DNA from: Betaproteobacteria bacterium RIFCSPLOWO2_12_FULL_68_20
GTDB lineage: Bacteria > Pseudomonadota > Gammaproteobacteria > Burkholderiales > SG8-39
Direction: 5' to 3'
Length of the DNA stretch: 57,652 nucleotides
Assembly: GCA_001770655.1 (NCBI GenBank)
Contig: MERQ01000084.1
Span: 1-57,652, forward strand
Below, in pieces: positions 16,491-25,025 of this stretch. The translations under genes and the position numbers were made by a program. The notes under the pieces were generated by a model. That model did not search any database. It saw only the letters and a program-made list of their open reading frames with translations, and was not told the DNA's origin. How positions within the stretch are numbered: position 1 is the stretch's first letter; every line of letters starts with the position of its first letter.

Positions 16491-16811
16491 ATGAGAGCAA
16501 AAAGATGGATGATCGGGATTGCCGCGGTGCTGCTCGCGACGCTCGCCGGAGCTGTGCTTGCGCAGCGCGGCATGATGGATGGAGGGGGAATGATGGGCGG
16601 AGGGGGAATGATGGGTGGCAGCGGCATGATGGGCGGTAGCGGGATGATGGGGGGCGGCGGAATGATGGGCGGCGGCGGCATGGACGGTCGTGTGCCGAAC
16701 GAGCAGTGGCGCGGGCGCGACGCGCATCCGCCGTCCGGTGCGGAGCGCGCAGCGCCCCGCAAACCGAAGCCGGATTCCCGGACGGACTCGGGGCGCGATG
16801 CGCGCCGATGA
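16491..16811 (+). CDS. exported Gly/Met-rich repeat protein, probable copper binder
   Basis: A 106-residue protein: signal peptide (RWMIGIAAVLLATLAGAVLAQ), then seven consecutive GMMxGG-type repeats (about residues 27-67), then a basic, Pro-rich tail. Methionine clusters of this kind bind Cu(I) in CueO, CopA and PcoC-type proteins. AAAGGAGA at 16478 favours ATG 16491 over the upstream ATG 16470. It sits between the multicopper oxidase and a lipoprotein cytochrome and overlaps the latter by four bases, suggesting it delivers or buffers copper for the oxidase or Sco protein. No named family is claimed. Confidence 0.7.
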   Translation: MRAKRWMIGIAAVLLATLAGAVLAQRGMMDGGGMMGGGGMMGGSGMMGGSGMMGGGGMMGGGGMDGRVPNEQWRGRDAHPPSGAERAAPRKPKPDSRTDSGRDARR

Positions 16812-17275
16812 GCCGGCTCTGGCGCATCGGCCTGGTCAGCGTCGTGATCGTGCTGGCAGCCTGCGGAGAGACGCCGGCGCCGGGCGACGACCCGCGCGCC
16901 GATCCGCGCGATGCGGCGAGAGTCGCGCTCGGAGCCAAAGTGTACGCGCGCGAGTGCGCCGCCTGCCACGGCGCGAAACTCGAAGGCCAGGCCGACTGGC
17001 GCAAGCGGCTGCCGAATGGGCGGCTTCCCGCGCCGCCGCACGACGAAAGCGGCCACAGCTGGCACCACCCCGACCACGTGCTCTTCGCGATCACCAAGAA
17101 CGGCGTGGTGCCGCCGTACGCGCCGAAGGACTACCAGAGCGACATGCCGGCTTTCGGCGCCAAGCTCTCGGACGATGAGATCTGGGCGGTGATCGCCAAC
17201 CTGAAAAGCCATTGGCGCACGAAGGAAGTGCTGGACGCGCGCGCCGAGATGACCCGGCAGGCGAGGCCGCGATGA
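16808..17275 (+). CDS. lipoprotein c-type cytochrome
   Basis: A 155-residue protein whose N-terminus carries a lipobox (VIVLAACGE, Cys19 as the lipidation site) and then a class I cytochrome domain with the haem motif CAACH (GAKVYARECAACHGAKLEGQADW). The later HHPDHVLFAITKNG and DMPAFGAKLSDDEIWAVIANLK match cytochrome c domains with a methionine axial ligand. It is likely membrane-anchored on the periplasmic side. It overlaps both neighbours by four bases (Met-rich protein and Sco), forming a tight copper/cytochrome operon. Confidence 0.85.
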   Translation: MSRLWRIGLVSVVIVLAACGETPAPGDDPRADPRDAARVALGAKVYARECAACHGAKLEGQADWRKRLPNGRLPAPPHDESGHSWHHPDHVLFAITKNGVVPPYAPKDYQSDMPAFGAKLSDDEIWAVIANLKSHWRTKEVLDARAEMTRQARPR

Positions 17276-17895
17276 CTGTGCGGCGCATCGTGGTTCTGGC
17301 CGCCGGCGCGGCGCTGGTCGCGGCAGGGGCGCTCGCCGGATACGCGACCTTCGCGCCCGGGGAGCGCAGGTTCGAGGCGACCGATGTGACGGGCGTACCG
17401 TGGGGCAAGGGCTTCGCGCTGACCGATCACCACGGCAAGCCGCGCACGCTCGCCGATTTCCGCGGCAAGGTGGTGACGCTCTTCTTCGGCTTCACGAACT
17501 GTCCCGACGTTTGTCCGACCACGATGGCGATGCTCGGCGAGACGATGCGCCGCTTGGGCGGCGATGCCGCGCACGTGCAGGGGCTGTTCGTCACTGTGGA
17601 TCCCGGGCGCGACACGCCGCAGGTGCTCGCGCAGTACGTTCCGGCGTTCCACCCCTCGTTCCTCGGCCTGTACGGCGACGAGGACGCCATTGCGCGAACG
17701 GCGCAGGAGTTCAAGATCTATTACAAGGCGCATGCGCCGGACCATCGCGGTGCGTATGCGGTGGATCATTCGGGGCAGGTGTTCGTCTTCGACAAGGCGG
17801 GGCGGCTGCGCTTACTTGTCAGCCGGTCCTCGGAGGCGACGCCTGACTCGGTGGCGCACGATTTGCGCGTGCTGATCGAGGAGCCGGCCGCGTGA
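17272..17895 (+). CDS. SCO1/SenC family copper chaperone
   Basis: A 207-residue membrane-anchored protein with the Sco fold: FRGKVVTLFFGFTNCPDVCPTT contains the CxxxC copper site (Cys77/Cys81), and VDHSGQVFVFD gives the conserved third ligand His166. VTVDPGRDTPQVLAQYV and FHPSFLGLYGDED are family signatures. Sco proteins deliver copper to the CuA or CuB site of haem-copper oxidases or act as thiol reductases. It is in the same overlapping operon as the lipoprotein cytochrome and another cytochrome. The oxidase subunits themselves are not in the window. Confidence 0.93.
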   Translation: MTVRRIVVLAAGAALVAAGALAGYATFAPGERRFEATDVTGVPWGKGFALTDHHGKPRTLADFRGKVVTLFFGFTNCPDVCPTTMAMLGETMRRLGGDAAHVQGLFVTVDPGRDTPQVLAQYVPAFHPSFLGLYGDEDAIARTAQEFKIYYKAHAPDHRGAYAVDHSGQVFVFDKAGRLRLLVSRSSEATPDSVAHDLRVLIEEPAA

Positions 17896-18560
17896 TCGCG
17901 CGCGCGGCTGCGGCGCTGCTCGCTGCGACCTTCGCGGCGCCGAGCCTCGCCGCGGGCGACGCCGCGCGCGGCGCAGCCGCCTTCCGCGCCTGCCTCGCCT
18001 GCCACGCGCTGGAGCCGGATCGCAATCTCACCGGTCCGAGCCTTGGCGGCCTGTGGGGCCGCAAGGCCGGCACGCTTGCGAGCTACCGCCGCTACTCCGA
18101 TGCGCTGAAGCGCTCGGGCGCGCTGTGGAACGAAAGCACGCTCGACGCCTGGCTGCGCAGCCCGCAGACGATGGCGCCGGGCAACACCATGCAGTTCGCC
18201 GGCATTGCGGACGAGCGCGCACGCGCCGACCTCATCGCCTATCTGCGCGCAGTGTCGGAAGGAAAAGACGTGCCGCGCCCGAAAGCGCCCGCTCTGCCTG
18301 ACCTGAAAAAGGCGCCCAAGGATTCGGTGATCGCCTCGATCCGGCGCTGTGGGGATTCCTATTTCGTGACCAACACCAAGGGCGAAACACTGCCGTTCTG
18401 GGAGTTCAATCTGCGTTTCAAGACCGACACCAGCGCCACCGGTCCGGCGCCGGGGCGGCCGGTCGTGGTGGGCCAGGGCATGCAGGGCGACCGGGCGCAG
18501 ATCGTGTTCGCGGACCCGGGCGAGATCTCGAAATTCGTTCGCGAGGATTGCAGGGAGTAA
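17892..18560 (+). CDS. periplasmic cytochrome c with C-terminal extension
   Basis: A 222-residue exported protein beginning at GTG 17892, overlapping the Sco stop. The N-terminal cytochrome c domain (GDAARGAAAFRACLACHALEP, then GPSLGGLWGRKAGTLASYRRYSDALK and GNTMQF) is a mitochondrial-like class I cytochrome with CLACH. About 85 residues follow the haem domain (IRRCGDSYFVTNTKGETLPFWEFNLRF...), a region of unknown function with two cysteines that could form a disulfide. It may be an electron donor to an oxidase or to the multicopper oxidase. Confidence 0.85.
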   Translation: MIARAAAALLAATFAAPSLAAGDAARGAAAFRACLACHALEPDRNLTGPSLGGLWGRKAGTLASYRRYSDALKRSGALWNESTLDAWLRSPQTMAPGNTMQFAGIADERARADLIAYLRAVSEGKDVPRPKAPALPDLKKAPKDSVIASIRRCGDSYFVTNTKGETLPFWEFNLRFKTDTSATGPAPGRPVVVGQGMQGDRAQIVFADPGEISKFVREDCRE

Positions 18561-18571
18561 GGAGAAATCGA

Positions 18572-19474
18572 ATGGCTGCTCGAAAACGCTTCCGTATCCT
18601 GTGGCATACCACATTGGCCGCGCTGCTCGTCGCGGGCACGGGCGTGCTGCGCGCCGAGCCGGTCATCCACCATGCGCACGGCCTCGCCTTCAGCGCGGAC
18701 GGCAAGTCGCTGCTGGTGCCGGCGCACGTCGGGGTCGCGGTCTATCGCGACGGGCGCTGGTCGCGCGCGCCTGGGCCAGCGCACGACTTCATGGGGTTCT
18801 CGGCCGCGCACATTGCGATGTACTCGAGCGGCCACCCGGCGCCCGGCTCGCCGCTCCGGAATCCGCTCGGGTTGGTCAAGAGCACCGACGGCGGCGCCAC
18901 CTGGCAGCAGCTCGCGCTTTCGGGCGAGGCCGATTTCCACGTCATGGCCGCGGGCGCGGTCAGCAACGCCGTGTACGTCGTCAACCACGCGCCGAACTCG
19001 AAGATGTCGCAGCCGGGGCTCCATTCGACTCGCGACGACGGCAAGACCTGGATCTACGCGCCTGCGGCGGGGGTGGACTCGCAGATCCTCGCGCTCGCCG
19101 TGCATCCGAAGGACCCGGCCACGCTCGCGGCCGGGACGCTGCGCGGCGGCGCGATGCTCTCGCGCGACGGCGGCAAGAGCTTCAGCGCGCTCGGCGGTCA
19201 TCAGCCGGTAACGGCGATCGTCTTCGAGCGCGACGGGAAGGCGATCCTTTACGCTCAAGCCGAGCCCGCGGCGCTGGTCCGCAGGTCCCTTGGTCGCGAC
19301 TCGAACCAGCAAATCAAGCTGCCGCAGCTCGACAAGGACTTCATCGCCTTCGTGGCGCAGAACCCGGCGAATTCGAAGGAGCTCGCGTTTGTCACGCGCA
19401 ATCGCAACGTGTTCCTGTCGAAGGATGGCGGCTCGTCGTGGGCCCAGATCGCAAAGGAGGGCGAAGCGAAGTGA
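18572..19474 (+). CDS. exported BNR/sortilin-like repeat protein
   Basis: A 300-residue protein with a signal sequence (HTTLAALLVAGTGVLRAE) and repeated BNR/Asp-box-like motifs (KSTDGGATWQQL, STRDDGKTWIY, LSRDGGKSFSAL, LSKDGGSSWAQI), indicating a beta-propeller of the F510_1955/VPS10-like glycosidase superfamily. Members are found beside copper resistance genes in many proteobacteria, but the activity is unknown. AAGGAGAAATCG precedes ATG 18572. It overlaps the start of the DsbD-like gene by four bases. Confidence 0.7.
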   Translation: MAARKRFRILWHTTLAALLVAGTGVLRAEPVIHHAHGLAFSADGKSLLVPAHVGVAVYRDGRWSRAPGPAHDFMGFSAAHIAMYSSGHPAPGSPLRNPLGLVKSTDGGATWQQLALSGEADFHVMAAGAVSNAVYVVNHAPNSKMSQPGLHSTRDDGKTWIYAPAAGVDSQILALAVHPKDPATLAAGTLRGGAMLSRDGGKSFSALGGHQPVTAIVFERDGKAILYAQAEPAALVRRSLGRDSNQQIKLPQLDKDFIAFVAQNPANSKELAFVTRNRNVFLSKDGGSSWAQIAKEGEAK

Positions 19475-20760
19475 GGCTCCTGCTCACGGCCTTGCTCGCG
19501 CTCGCAACCGCGCCGGCGCTCGCCCAGCTCGCGCCCGCGCCGGCGGACGAACTGCTCGATCCGGAAAAGGCATTCCGCATCTCGGCGCGCGCGCTCGACG
19601 AGCGCAACCTCGAGGTGGAGTTCAAGATCGCGCCGGGCTACTACATGTACCGCGACCGCTTCAGCTTTGCCACCGAGTCGGGCAAGCCGCTAGCCGACGT
19701 GGACATGCCGCGCGGCAAGCTGAAGGAGGACCAGTTCTTCGGCAAGTCGGAAACCTTCCGGGATCTGGTGCGCATCCGTGTGCCGCTCTCGCCCGAGGAC
19801 GCGGCCAAGGGACGAGTCAACCTCAAGGTCATCTCCCAGGGCTGCGCGGACAGCGGCGTGTGCTACGTGCCGCTCGAACAGATCGTGAAAGTGGCGCTGC
19901 CGGGAGCGTCCACGGCCATCGCCGAGGACGCGCTCGCCGCGTTCTCCGGCCTGGGAGCGAAGGCTTCGCGAGGCGTCGATGCGCTGCGGGCCGGCGCGGC
20001 GCGCCTCTCGTGGGCGGCGTTTGCGGCGTCGCTCGCGGCGGGGCTCGCGCTCGGCTGGGCCTCGGCGGGAGCGCCGCTCCGCTGGCGCGGCGCCGTGCGC
20101 GCCCTGCGGCTGCAAGGATTCAGCGCCTGGGCCTGGTCCGTCGCGCTTGCAGCGGCCGGAGGAACTTTCGCCTGGCTCGGTTCGACCATTGCGGGTCGCG
20201 CCGAGAACCCCTGGGTCGCCGCGCCGCTTGCCGCGGCGTACGTGGCGGCAGCGGCGCTGTGGTTCCGCTGGTCGCTGCGAGGAACGACGCATTCGTCGGG
20301 AATGTTGCCGAACGTTCTCCTGTTCGCCGCAGTGTTGCTCTTCAGCGCGCATCGCGGCGACATCGCGCTCGGCGCGGCGGCGATGCTCGGTGCCGGGCTC
20401 GCCGCGGGACTGCTGCCGAAAGGCCGGCCGGGCGCGGAGCAGGAACTTGCGCTACAGTGCGTGGCGCTTGCCATGTTCGGCGCGGCGGTGTGGGTGGCGG
20501 GGCCGCTTCTGCCCGACGGACTGCGCATGCTCGCGTGGTCGGCACTGCTGTTCGTCGCAGCCGGGCTGCTGCGCGCGATCGATCCGCTTCCGGAGCGGGC
20601 GCCGCCCGCGCTGCGAGTGGCGAAGATCGCGGGTGTGATCTTCTTGGTCTGGGCAATCGCGGTGTTGATTGGCGCCGCATCGGGTGCGCGAGATCCGTTG
20701 CAGCCGTTTGCCGCGTGGCGCGCGGCGCCGGCGGTCGGAATCACGGGGACGGGAAGATGA
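19471..20760 (+). CDS. DsbD-like protein: N-terminal thiol domain plus membrane domain, no thioredoxin domain
   Basis: A 429-residue protein. After the signal peptide (LLTALLALATAPALAQ) comes a DsbD alpha (N-terminal) domain: DEKAF-like opening, PGYYMYRDRFSF, and QGCADSGVCYVPL with the redox pair Cys125/Cys131. The C-terminal half holds about eight hydrophobic segments but lacks the cysteine pair of the canonical DsbD core and the C-terminal thioredoxin domain. It may receive electrons from a separate CcdA-type protein, or the membrane part may have a different function. The GTG start overlaps the previous stop. It directly precedes dsbC, which needs a DsbD-type reductant. Confidence 0.75.
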   Translation: MRLLLTALLALATAPALAQLAPAPADELLDPEKAFRISARALDERNLEVEFKIAPGYYMYRDRFSFATESGKPLADVDMPRGKLKEDQFFGKSETFRDLVRIRVPLSPEDAAKGRVNLKVISQGCADSGVCYVPLEQIVKVALPGASTAIAEDALAAFSGLGAKASRGVDALRAGAARLSWAAFAASLAAGLALGWASAGAPLRWRGAVRALRLQGFSAWAWSVALAAAGGTFAWLGSTIAGRAENPWVAAPLAAAYVAAAALWFRWSLRGTTHSSGMLPNVLLFAAVLLFSAHRGDIALGAAAMLGAGLAAGLLPKGRPGAEQELALQCVALAMFGAAVWVAGPLLPDGLRMLAWSALLFVAAGLLRAIDPLPERAPPALRVAKIAGVIFLVWAIAVLIGAASGARDPLQPFAAWRAAPAVGITGTGR

Positions 20761-21494
20761 TGCAGAACATGAAGCGGGTTTTCGCGGCGCTCGCGCTGCT
20801 CGGCGTCGCGCTCGCCGCGAGCGCCGACGAGGCAGCGGTGCGCCGCATGATGCAGGGCAAGCTGCGCGACACCGGCACGATCGAGAGCGTGCAGAAAGCG
20901 CCGTGGGGCGACCTGTACGAGGTCATCGTCCGCGGCCCCGACGGGCCGCAGATCCTGTACGTCGACGGCGCCGCGAGCGTGATCATTGCTGGCCAGGTTA
21001 TCGAGGCGAAGAGCGGCAACAATCTCACCGAGGAGCGCAAGCGCAAGCTCACCGCGATCAAGTGGGAGTCGCTTCCGTTCGAATGGGCGATCACCTCGGT
21101 GCGCGGCACCGGACGGCGCAAGATCGCCGTCCTCTCCGACCCGAACTGCCCGTTCTGCAAGCGCTTCGAGACCGATCTGCAGAAGCTCGACGACATCACG
21201 GTGCACATCCTGCCCTACGCGGTGATCAGGCCCGAGTCGGTGCGCCAGTCCAAGGCGGTGTGGTGCTCGAAGGACCGCGTCAAGGCCTGGAACGACCTCA
21301 TGTTCAATCGCGTCGAGCCGCAGGCGGGCACCAGTTGCGACAATCCCATCGACAAGCTGATCGCGTTCGGGCGCAAGCTCGGCGCGAATTCGACGCCGAC
21401 CTGGTTCCTGGAGACGGGCGAGCGCTACACCGGCGCGCTGCCGCTCGAAGACACGAGGAAGCTCCTCGATCAGGCCTCGCCGCCGAAGCGCTGA
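20757..21494 (+). CDS. dsbC: thiol:disulfide isomerase DsbC/DsbG family
   Basis: A 245-residue periplasmic protein with a signal peptide ([15 protein letters not shown]), an N-terminal dimerisation region ([22 protein letters not shown]), and the thioredoxin-like domain with active site [10 protein letters not shown] (Cys131/Cys134). A second Cys pair (WCSKD...TSCDN) and the cis-Pro stretch [13 protein letters not shown] are typical of DsbC. It would repair wrong disulfides in periplasmic proteins, kept reduced by a DsbD-type partner, here probably the gene just upstream with which it overlaps (ATGA). Confidence 0.92.
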   Translation: MMQNMKRVFAALALLGVALAASADEAAVRRMMQGKLRDTGTIESVQKAPWGDLYEVIVRGPDGPQILYVDGAASVIIAGQVIEAKSGNNLTEERKRKLTAIKWESLPFEWAITSVRGTGRRKIAVLSDPNCPFCKRFETDLQKLDDITVHILPYAVIRPESVRQSKAVWCSKDRVKAWNDLMFNRVEPQAGTSCDNPIDKLIAFGRKLGANSTPTWFLETGERYTGALPLEDTRKLLDQASPPKR

Positions 21495-21582
21495 GCGAGC
21501 GCCGCGCCCCGGTATCTGGAGCGCATGTCATGCGCTGGACGTAAGGAATCCGCGGTTCGGCGCGACTCGTACAGGACCTGGC

Positions 21583-22542
21583 ATGCTGATTAGGCGTCCG
21601 AGCGACATTTCACCCTCCGAAATCACGCCGCGCCGTTGCTACGAGGGTCGGCGCGAGTTCATCAAGCTCGCCGCCGCCGGCTCAGTCCTGGGCGCGGCCG
21701 GGCTGTTCGCGCGCGGCGCCGCGGCGCAGGAGAAGACGCTCGGCCTGCAAAAGCTCGCGAGCGTCGCGAAGAGCGCCCTGAGCACGGGCGAGCCGCCGAC
21801 CGCCTACAAGCACGTCACCAGCTACAACAACTACTACGAGTTCGGCACCGAGAAGGACGACCCGGCGCGCTACGCGTCGCGCCTGAAGCTGCGGCCCTGG
21901 ACGGTCGCCGTCGAGGGCGAGGTGATGAAGCCGCGCAGCTTCGGCATCGAGGAGCTGCTCAAGTTTCCGCTCGAGGAGCGCGTCTATCGCCTGCGCTGCG
22001 TCGAGGCCTGGTCGATGGTGATCCCGTGGATCGGCTTCGAGTTCAACCGGCTCGCCAGGCTGGTCGAGCCGACCTCGAAGGCGAAGTTCGTCGAGTTCGT
22101 CACCGCGCTGCAGCCCGAGACCATGCCCGGCGTGCGCCTGCCGGTGCTCGACTGGCCCTATGTCGAGGGCCTGCGGATCGACGAGGCGATGCATCCGCTC
22201 ACGATCCTCTGCGTCGGGCTCTACGGCGAGGTGCTGCCCAACCAGAACGGCGCTCCGGTGCGCCTGGTCGTGCCGTGGAAGTACGGCTTCAAGTCCGCAA
22301 AATCCATCGTGCGCATCCGCTTCGTCGAAAGACAGCCGAAGATCGCCTGGGAGAAGGCCAATCCGAGCGAGTACGGCTTTTACTCCAATGTGAATCCCAA
22401 TGTCGATCATCCGCGCTGGAGCCAGAGCCGCGAGCGGCGCATCCCGGACTTCTTCGCGCGGCGCCCGACCGTGATCTTCAACGGCTACGGCGAGCGGGTC
22501 GCGGGCCTTTACGCCGGCATGGACCTGAAGAAGCTCTACTGA
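21583..22542 (+). CDS. msrP: protein-methionine-sulfoxide reductase catalytic subunit MsrP
   Basis: A 319-residue Tat-exported molybdoprotein ([19 protein letters not shown]). The sulfite-oxidase fold is evident with [16 protein letters not shown], where Cys139 is the molybdenum ligand, [14 protein letters not shown], and [17 protein letters not shown]. MsrP reduces methionine sulfoxide in oxidised periplasmic proteins, drawing electrons from MsrQ. The downstream gene overlaps by one base and encodes MsrQ. The adjacent AraC regulator and the ECF sigma group suggest control by reactive-chlorine or similar oxidative stress, an inference from other bacteria. Confidence 0.96.
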   Translation: MLIRRPSDISPSEITPRRCYEGRREFIKLAAAGSVLGAAGLFARGAAAQEKTLGLQKLASVAKSALSTGEPPTAYKHVTSYNNYYEFGTEKDDPARYASRLKLRPWTVAVEGEVMKPRSFGIEELLKFPLEERVYRLRCVEAWSMVIPWIGFEFNRLARLVEPTSKAKFVEFVTALQPETMPGVRLPVLDWPYVEGLRIDEAMHPLTILCVGLYGEVLPNQNGAPVRLVVPWKYGFKSAKSIVRIRFVERQPKIAWEKANPSEYGFYSNVNPNVDHPRWSQSRERRIPDFFARRPTVIFNGYGERVAGLYAGMDLKKLY

Positions 22543-23180
22543 TGCAGCCTTCGCCGAAGACAATCGCTGCGCTCAAGGCGGCGGTATTCGCGCTGGCGCT
22601 CGTTCCGCTCGGCGAGCTTGCCGCGGGCGCGCTCTTCTTTCCCGATTGGCTGGGAGCGAACCCCGGAGAGTTCATCGACCGCGCCACCGGCCGCTGGACG
22701 CTGCGCCTGCTGCTCATCACCCTGTGCGTGACGCCGCTGCGCGCGATCACCGGCTGGAACTGGCTGCTGAGATTCCGGCGCATGCTGGGGCTGTTCACTT
22801 TCTTCTACGGCGTGATGCATCTTTCCAGCTACGTCACGTTCCGCCGTGTGTTCGACGCGGAGGAGATCGCCCGGGATATCGTCGAGAGGCCTTTCATGAC
22901 GGTGGGATTTGCCGCGCTGGTGCTCATGATCCCGCTCGCCGCCACCTCGACCAACGCCATGGTGCGGCGCGTTGGCGCGCGGCGCTGGCAGATGCTGCAC
23001 CGGCTCGTGTACCTGATCGCGCCGCTCGGGGTGCTTCACTACTGGTTCATGGTGAAGCGCGACATCACCCAGCCGGCCATCTACGCGGCGATCCTCGCGG
23101 TGCTGCTCGGCTACCGGATCGTCGCCGGGCTCGCCGCAGCACCTTCGGCGCGTAAGGTTTCTACAGGACAGACGGTCTAA
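22542..23180 (+). CDS. msrQ: haem b membrane subunit MsrQ
   Basis: A 212-residue integral membrane protein of the ferric-reductase-like (YedZ) family. Hydrophobic helices and conserved segments (TGRWTLRLLLITLCVTPLR, RRMLGLFTFFYGVMHLSSYV, RWQMLHRLVYLIAPLGVLHYWFMVK) carry the histidines that bind haem b. It passes electrons from quinone or flavin donors to periplasmic MsrP. The ATG overlaps the msrP stop (TGATG), and its own end overlaps the AraC gene start, so the three are probably one operon. Confidence 0.96.
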   Translation: MQPSPKTIAALKAAVFALALVPLGELAAGALFFPDWLGANPGEFIDRATGRWTLRLLLITLCVTPLRAITGWNWLLRFRRMLGLFTFFYGVMHLSSYVTFRRVFDAEEIARDIVERPFMTVGFAALVLMIPLAATSTNAMVRRVGARRWQMLHRLVYLIAPLGVLHYWFMVKRDITQPAIYAAILAVLLGYRIVAGLAAAPSARKVSTGQTV

Positions 23181-24070
23181 TGGGAGCGATGGAAGACATC
23201 GCCCATCCCGCGCTGGACGCGATCGGCGAGCTGCTCGGCACGTTCCGGCTGAGCGCGACCGTGTTCTCCCACGCGAGCTACTGCGGGAGCTGGAACCTGA
23301 ACACCTCCGGCACGCGCAAATGCGCGTTTCACCTGGTCGCGCGCGGCACCTGCTGGATGCACCTCAAGGAAACCCCGCCGGCGCGCCTCGAGGAGGGCGA
23401 CCTGGTGATGTTTCCGCGCGACGCCTGGCACAACCTCACCGGCAGCGCGAATCCGGCGCTGACCCATTCGGACGCCGACGTGAGCATCACCTGCGGCTAC
23501 TTCGAATTCCGCGAGGCGCGCAACAACGCGGTGCTCGATGCGCTGCCGGACATCGTCATCGTGCGCAGCCGCGAGCAGGCCGATGGACGCCTGGCGGGGC
23601 TGATCCGGCTTCTCACCGCGGAAGCCGATGCCAAGGCGGCCGCGGGCGCCTTCGTGCTGGACAAGCTCGCCGAGGCGCTGTTCGCGATGGTGCTGCGCGC
23701 GCACCTCGAATCCGCCGAGGAAAAGCGCGGCCTGATCGCAGCGCTCGCCGACGCGCGCCTCGGCCGCGCGCTCGCGGCGATGCATCGCGAGCCCGACCGC
23801 GACTGGCGCCTGAACCGTCTCGCCGCGCTCGCCGGCATGTCGCGCACCGCCTTCGCCGAGGCGTTCGCCGCGCTGGTCGGCGTGCCGCCGATGCAGTATC
23901 TCTCGGAGTGGCGCATGCGCCGGGCCGCGGGCCTGCTCAAGGACCCCAGGATATCGGTCGCCGGGATCGCGGCGCGCCTCGGCTACCGGTCGGAAGCGGC
24001 GTTCCGGCGCGCGTTCAAGCGCTTGCAAGGGAAGAGCCCCGGCGCGCTGCGGCGCGAGGCCAAGGCCTGA
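23180..24070 (+). CDS. AraC-family regulator with cupin sensor domain
   Basis: A 296-residue protein. The N-terminal half is a cupin-type AraC ligand domain (CAFHLVARGTCWMHLKE, LEEGDLVMFPRDAWHNL), similar to AraC_binding_2/RclR-like regulators. The C-terminal half has two helix-turn-helix motifs (DWRLNRLAALAGMSRTAFAEAF and ISVAGIAARLGYRSEAAFRRAFKR). Cysteines in the sensor region (HASYCGSW, RKCAFH, ITCGYFEF) could be oxidised by HOCl, as for RclR; that is inference. It is translationally linked to msrQ by overlap and is followed by a hairpin terminator. Confidence 0.9.
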   Translation: MGAMEDIAHPALDAIGELLGTFRLSATVFSHASYCGSWNLNTSGTRKCAFHLVARGTCWMHLKETPPARLEEGDLVMFPRDAWHNLTGSANPALTHSDADVSITCGYFEFREARNNAVLDALPDIVIVRSREQADGRLAGLIRLLTAEADAKAAAGAFVLDKLAEALFAMVLRAHLESAEEKRGLIAALADARLGRALAAMHREPDRDWRLNRLAALAGMSRTAFAEAFAALVGVPPMQYLSEWRMRRAAGLLKDPRISVAGIAARLGYRSEAAFRRAFKRLQGKSPGALRREAKA

Positions 24071-24086
24071 AACAAGGCCTGAAAAA

Positions 24087-24114
24087 GAAACGGCGGGATT
24101 GCCCCCGCCGTTTC
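24087..24114. terminator. bidirectional hairpin terminator
   Basis: An 11-bp GC-rich stem (GAAACGGCGGG pairing with CCCGCCGTTTC) with a loop of about six bases lies between the convergent AraC gene and the small exported-protein gene. No long T tract follows, but the A-rich 5' flank (GAAAAAGAAA) gives a T-rich run in the reverse direction, so it suits the minus-strand gene best. Confidence 0.6.
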
Positions 24115-24131
24115 GCACTGCATCGCCCCGT

Positions 24132-24329
24132 TCAGCGGGCGTAGGACTCGGGAAACGTCCAGGTGTTGATCGTCATCCGGGCGTCGCTGTCGGCCGGCGC
24201 CTTGATCACCACGTAGGGCGGGATGCGGTCGAACTCGGTGGCCTCGAACGGCGCCGAGACGTCCGCCGCGAAGGCCTGGGACGAAGCAAGCGCCGCCGCA
24301 GCGAGCGCGATTTTCAGTGTCTTTCTCAT
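24132..24329 (-). CDS. small exported protein of unknown function
   Basis: A 65-residue protein with a clear signal peptide (TLKIALAAAALASSQAFAADV) leaving about 43 mature residues (SAPFEATEFDRIPPYVVIKAPADSD...TWTFPESYAR). The start ATG (24329) is preceded by AAAAGGAG, a good ribosome-binding site. No family is recognised. It is divergent from the ECF sigma gene, with a long hairpin between them, and might belong to the regulon of that sigma factor. Confidence 0.6.
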   Translation of the reverse strand: MRKTLKIALAAAALASSQAFAADVSAPFEATEFDRIPPYVVIKAPADSDARMTINTWTFPESYAR

Positions 24330-24361
24330 GGTCAAACTCCTTTTCACATCGGTTGGGGTCA

Positions 24362-24399
24362 CCCGAATCGGGCGTACCTGCGCATAGGTACGATTCGGG
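24362..24399. repeat. strong inverted repeat in divergent intergenic region
   Basis: CCCGAATCG (24362-24370) pairs with CGATTCGGG (24391-24399), and inner TACCT pairs with AGGTA across a GCGCAT loop; four unpaired bases bulge on the left arm. It sits 33 bases upstream of the minus-strand small gene and about 120 upstream of the sigma gene. It could be an operator, an mRNA leader hairpin for the minus gene, or an attenuator. The remaining 120 bases to the sigma start show only two direct CCGCGATT repeats. Confidence 0.55.
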
Positions 24400-24518
24400 C
24401 GCCCGCGATTAGCCACCGGACGTCCGCGATTCATTGCCGAGTGTCCCGGGCGTGACTTTTTTCCGTTCGCCGCCGCGCCACTGTAAGGAAAACGGGGCGC
24501 GCGCGGTCTCATGCAGTG

Positions 24519-25025
24519 ATGCTCGGTTCCAGACAAGCGGCGTTTGAAGCCGCGGTGGGCGACTGCCTCGAGGACCTGTACCGCTACGCGTACTGGCTGT
24601 GCCGCGACCGCTGGCAGGCCGAGGACCTCGCGCAGGAGACGGTGCTGCGCGCCTGGCGCGGCTGGCCGGGCCTGCGCGAGCACCGCGCGGTGAAGGGCTG
24701 GCTGTTCACGATCCTCTACCGCGAATTCGCGCGCGGGACCGGGCGCAGGCGGCTGCACGTCGTTCCGGACGACGAATTGCACATCGAGCCGCAGGACCAC
24801 GCCGATCCGGCGCTCGCGATCGATGTCGATCGCGCCCTGCGCGCGCTCGGCGAGGAGTCGCGGCACGCGCTGCTCATGCAGGTGCTGGGCGGATTCAGCT
24901 GCGCCGAGATCGCGTCCGCGCTCGGAGCATCCGAGGGCGCGGTGATGACGCGGCTGACGCGCGCGCGGCAGGCGCTGAGGCGCACGCTGCAGCCCGATGC
25001 CGGCAGGGAGGCGAAAGAAGGATGA
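24519..25025 (+). CDS. ECF-type RNA polymerase sigma factor
   Basis: A 168-residue protein with the region 2 helix (CLEDLYRYAYWLCRDRWQAEDLAQETVLRAWRGW) and region 4 helix-turn-helix (LLMQVLGGFSCAEIASALGASEGAVMTRLTRARQALRR) of extracytoplasmic-function sigma-70 factors. The ATG at 24519 directly follows a GTG alternative at 24516. It overlaps by four bases a gene whose product has a zinc anti-sigma motif, the usual arrangement. Its regulon is probably the following genes with NPCAAK repeats and perhaps the small divergent gene; this rests on adjacency, since no promoter consensus could be derived by eye. Confidence 0.93.
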   Translation: MLGSRQAAFEAAVGDCLEDLYRYAYWLCRDRWQAEDLAQETVLRAWRGWPGLREHRAVKGWLFTILYREFARGTGRRRLHVVPDDELHIEPQDHADPALAIDVDRALRALGEESRHALLMQVLGGFSCAEIASALGASEGAVMTRLTRARQALRRTLQPDAGREAKEG

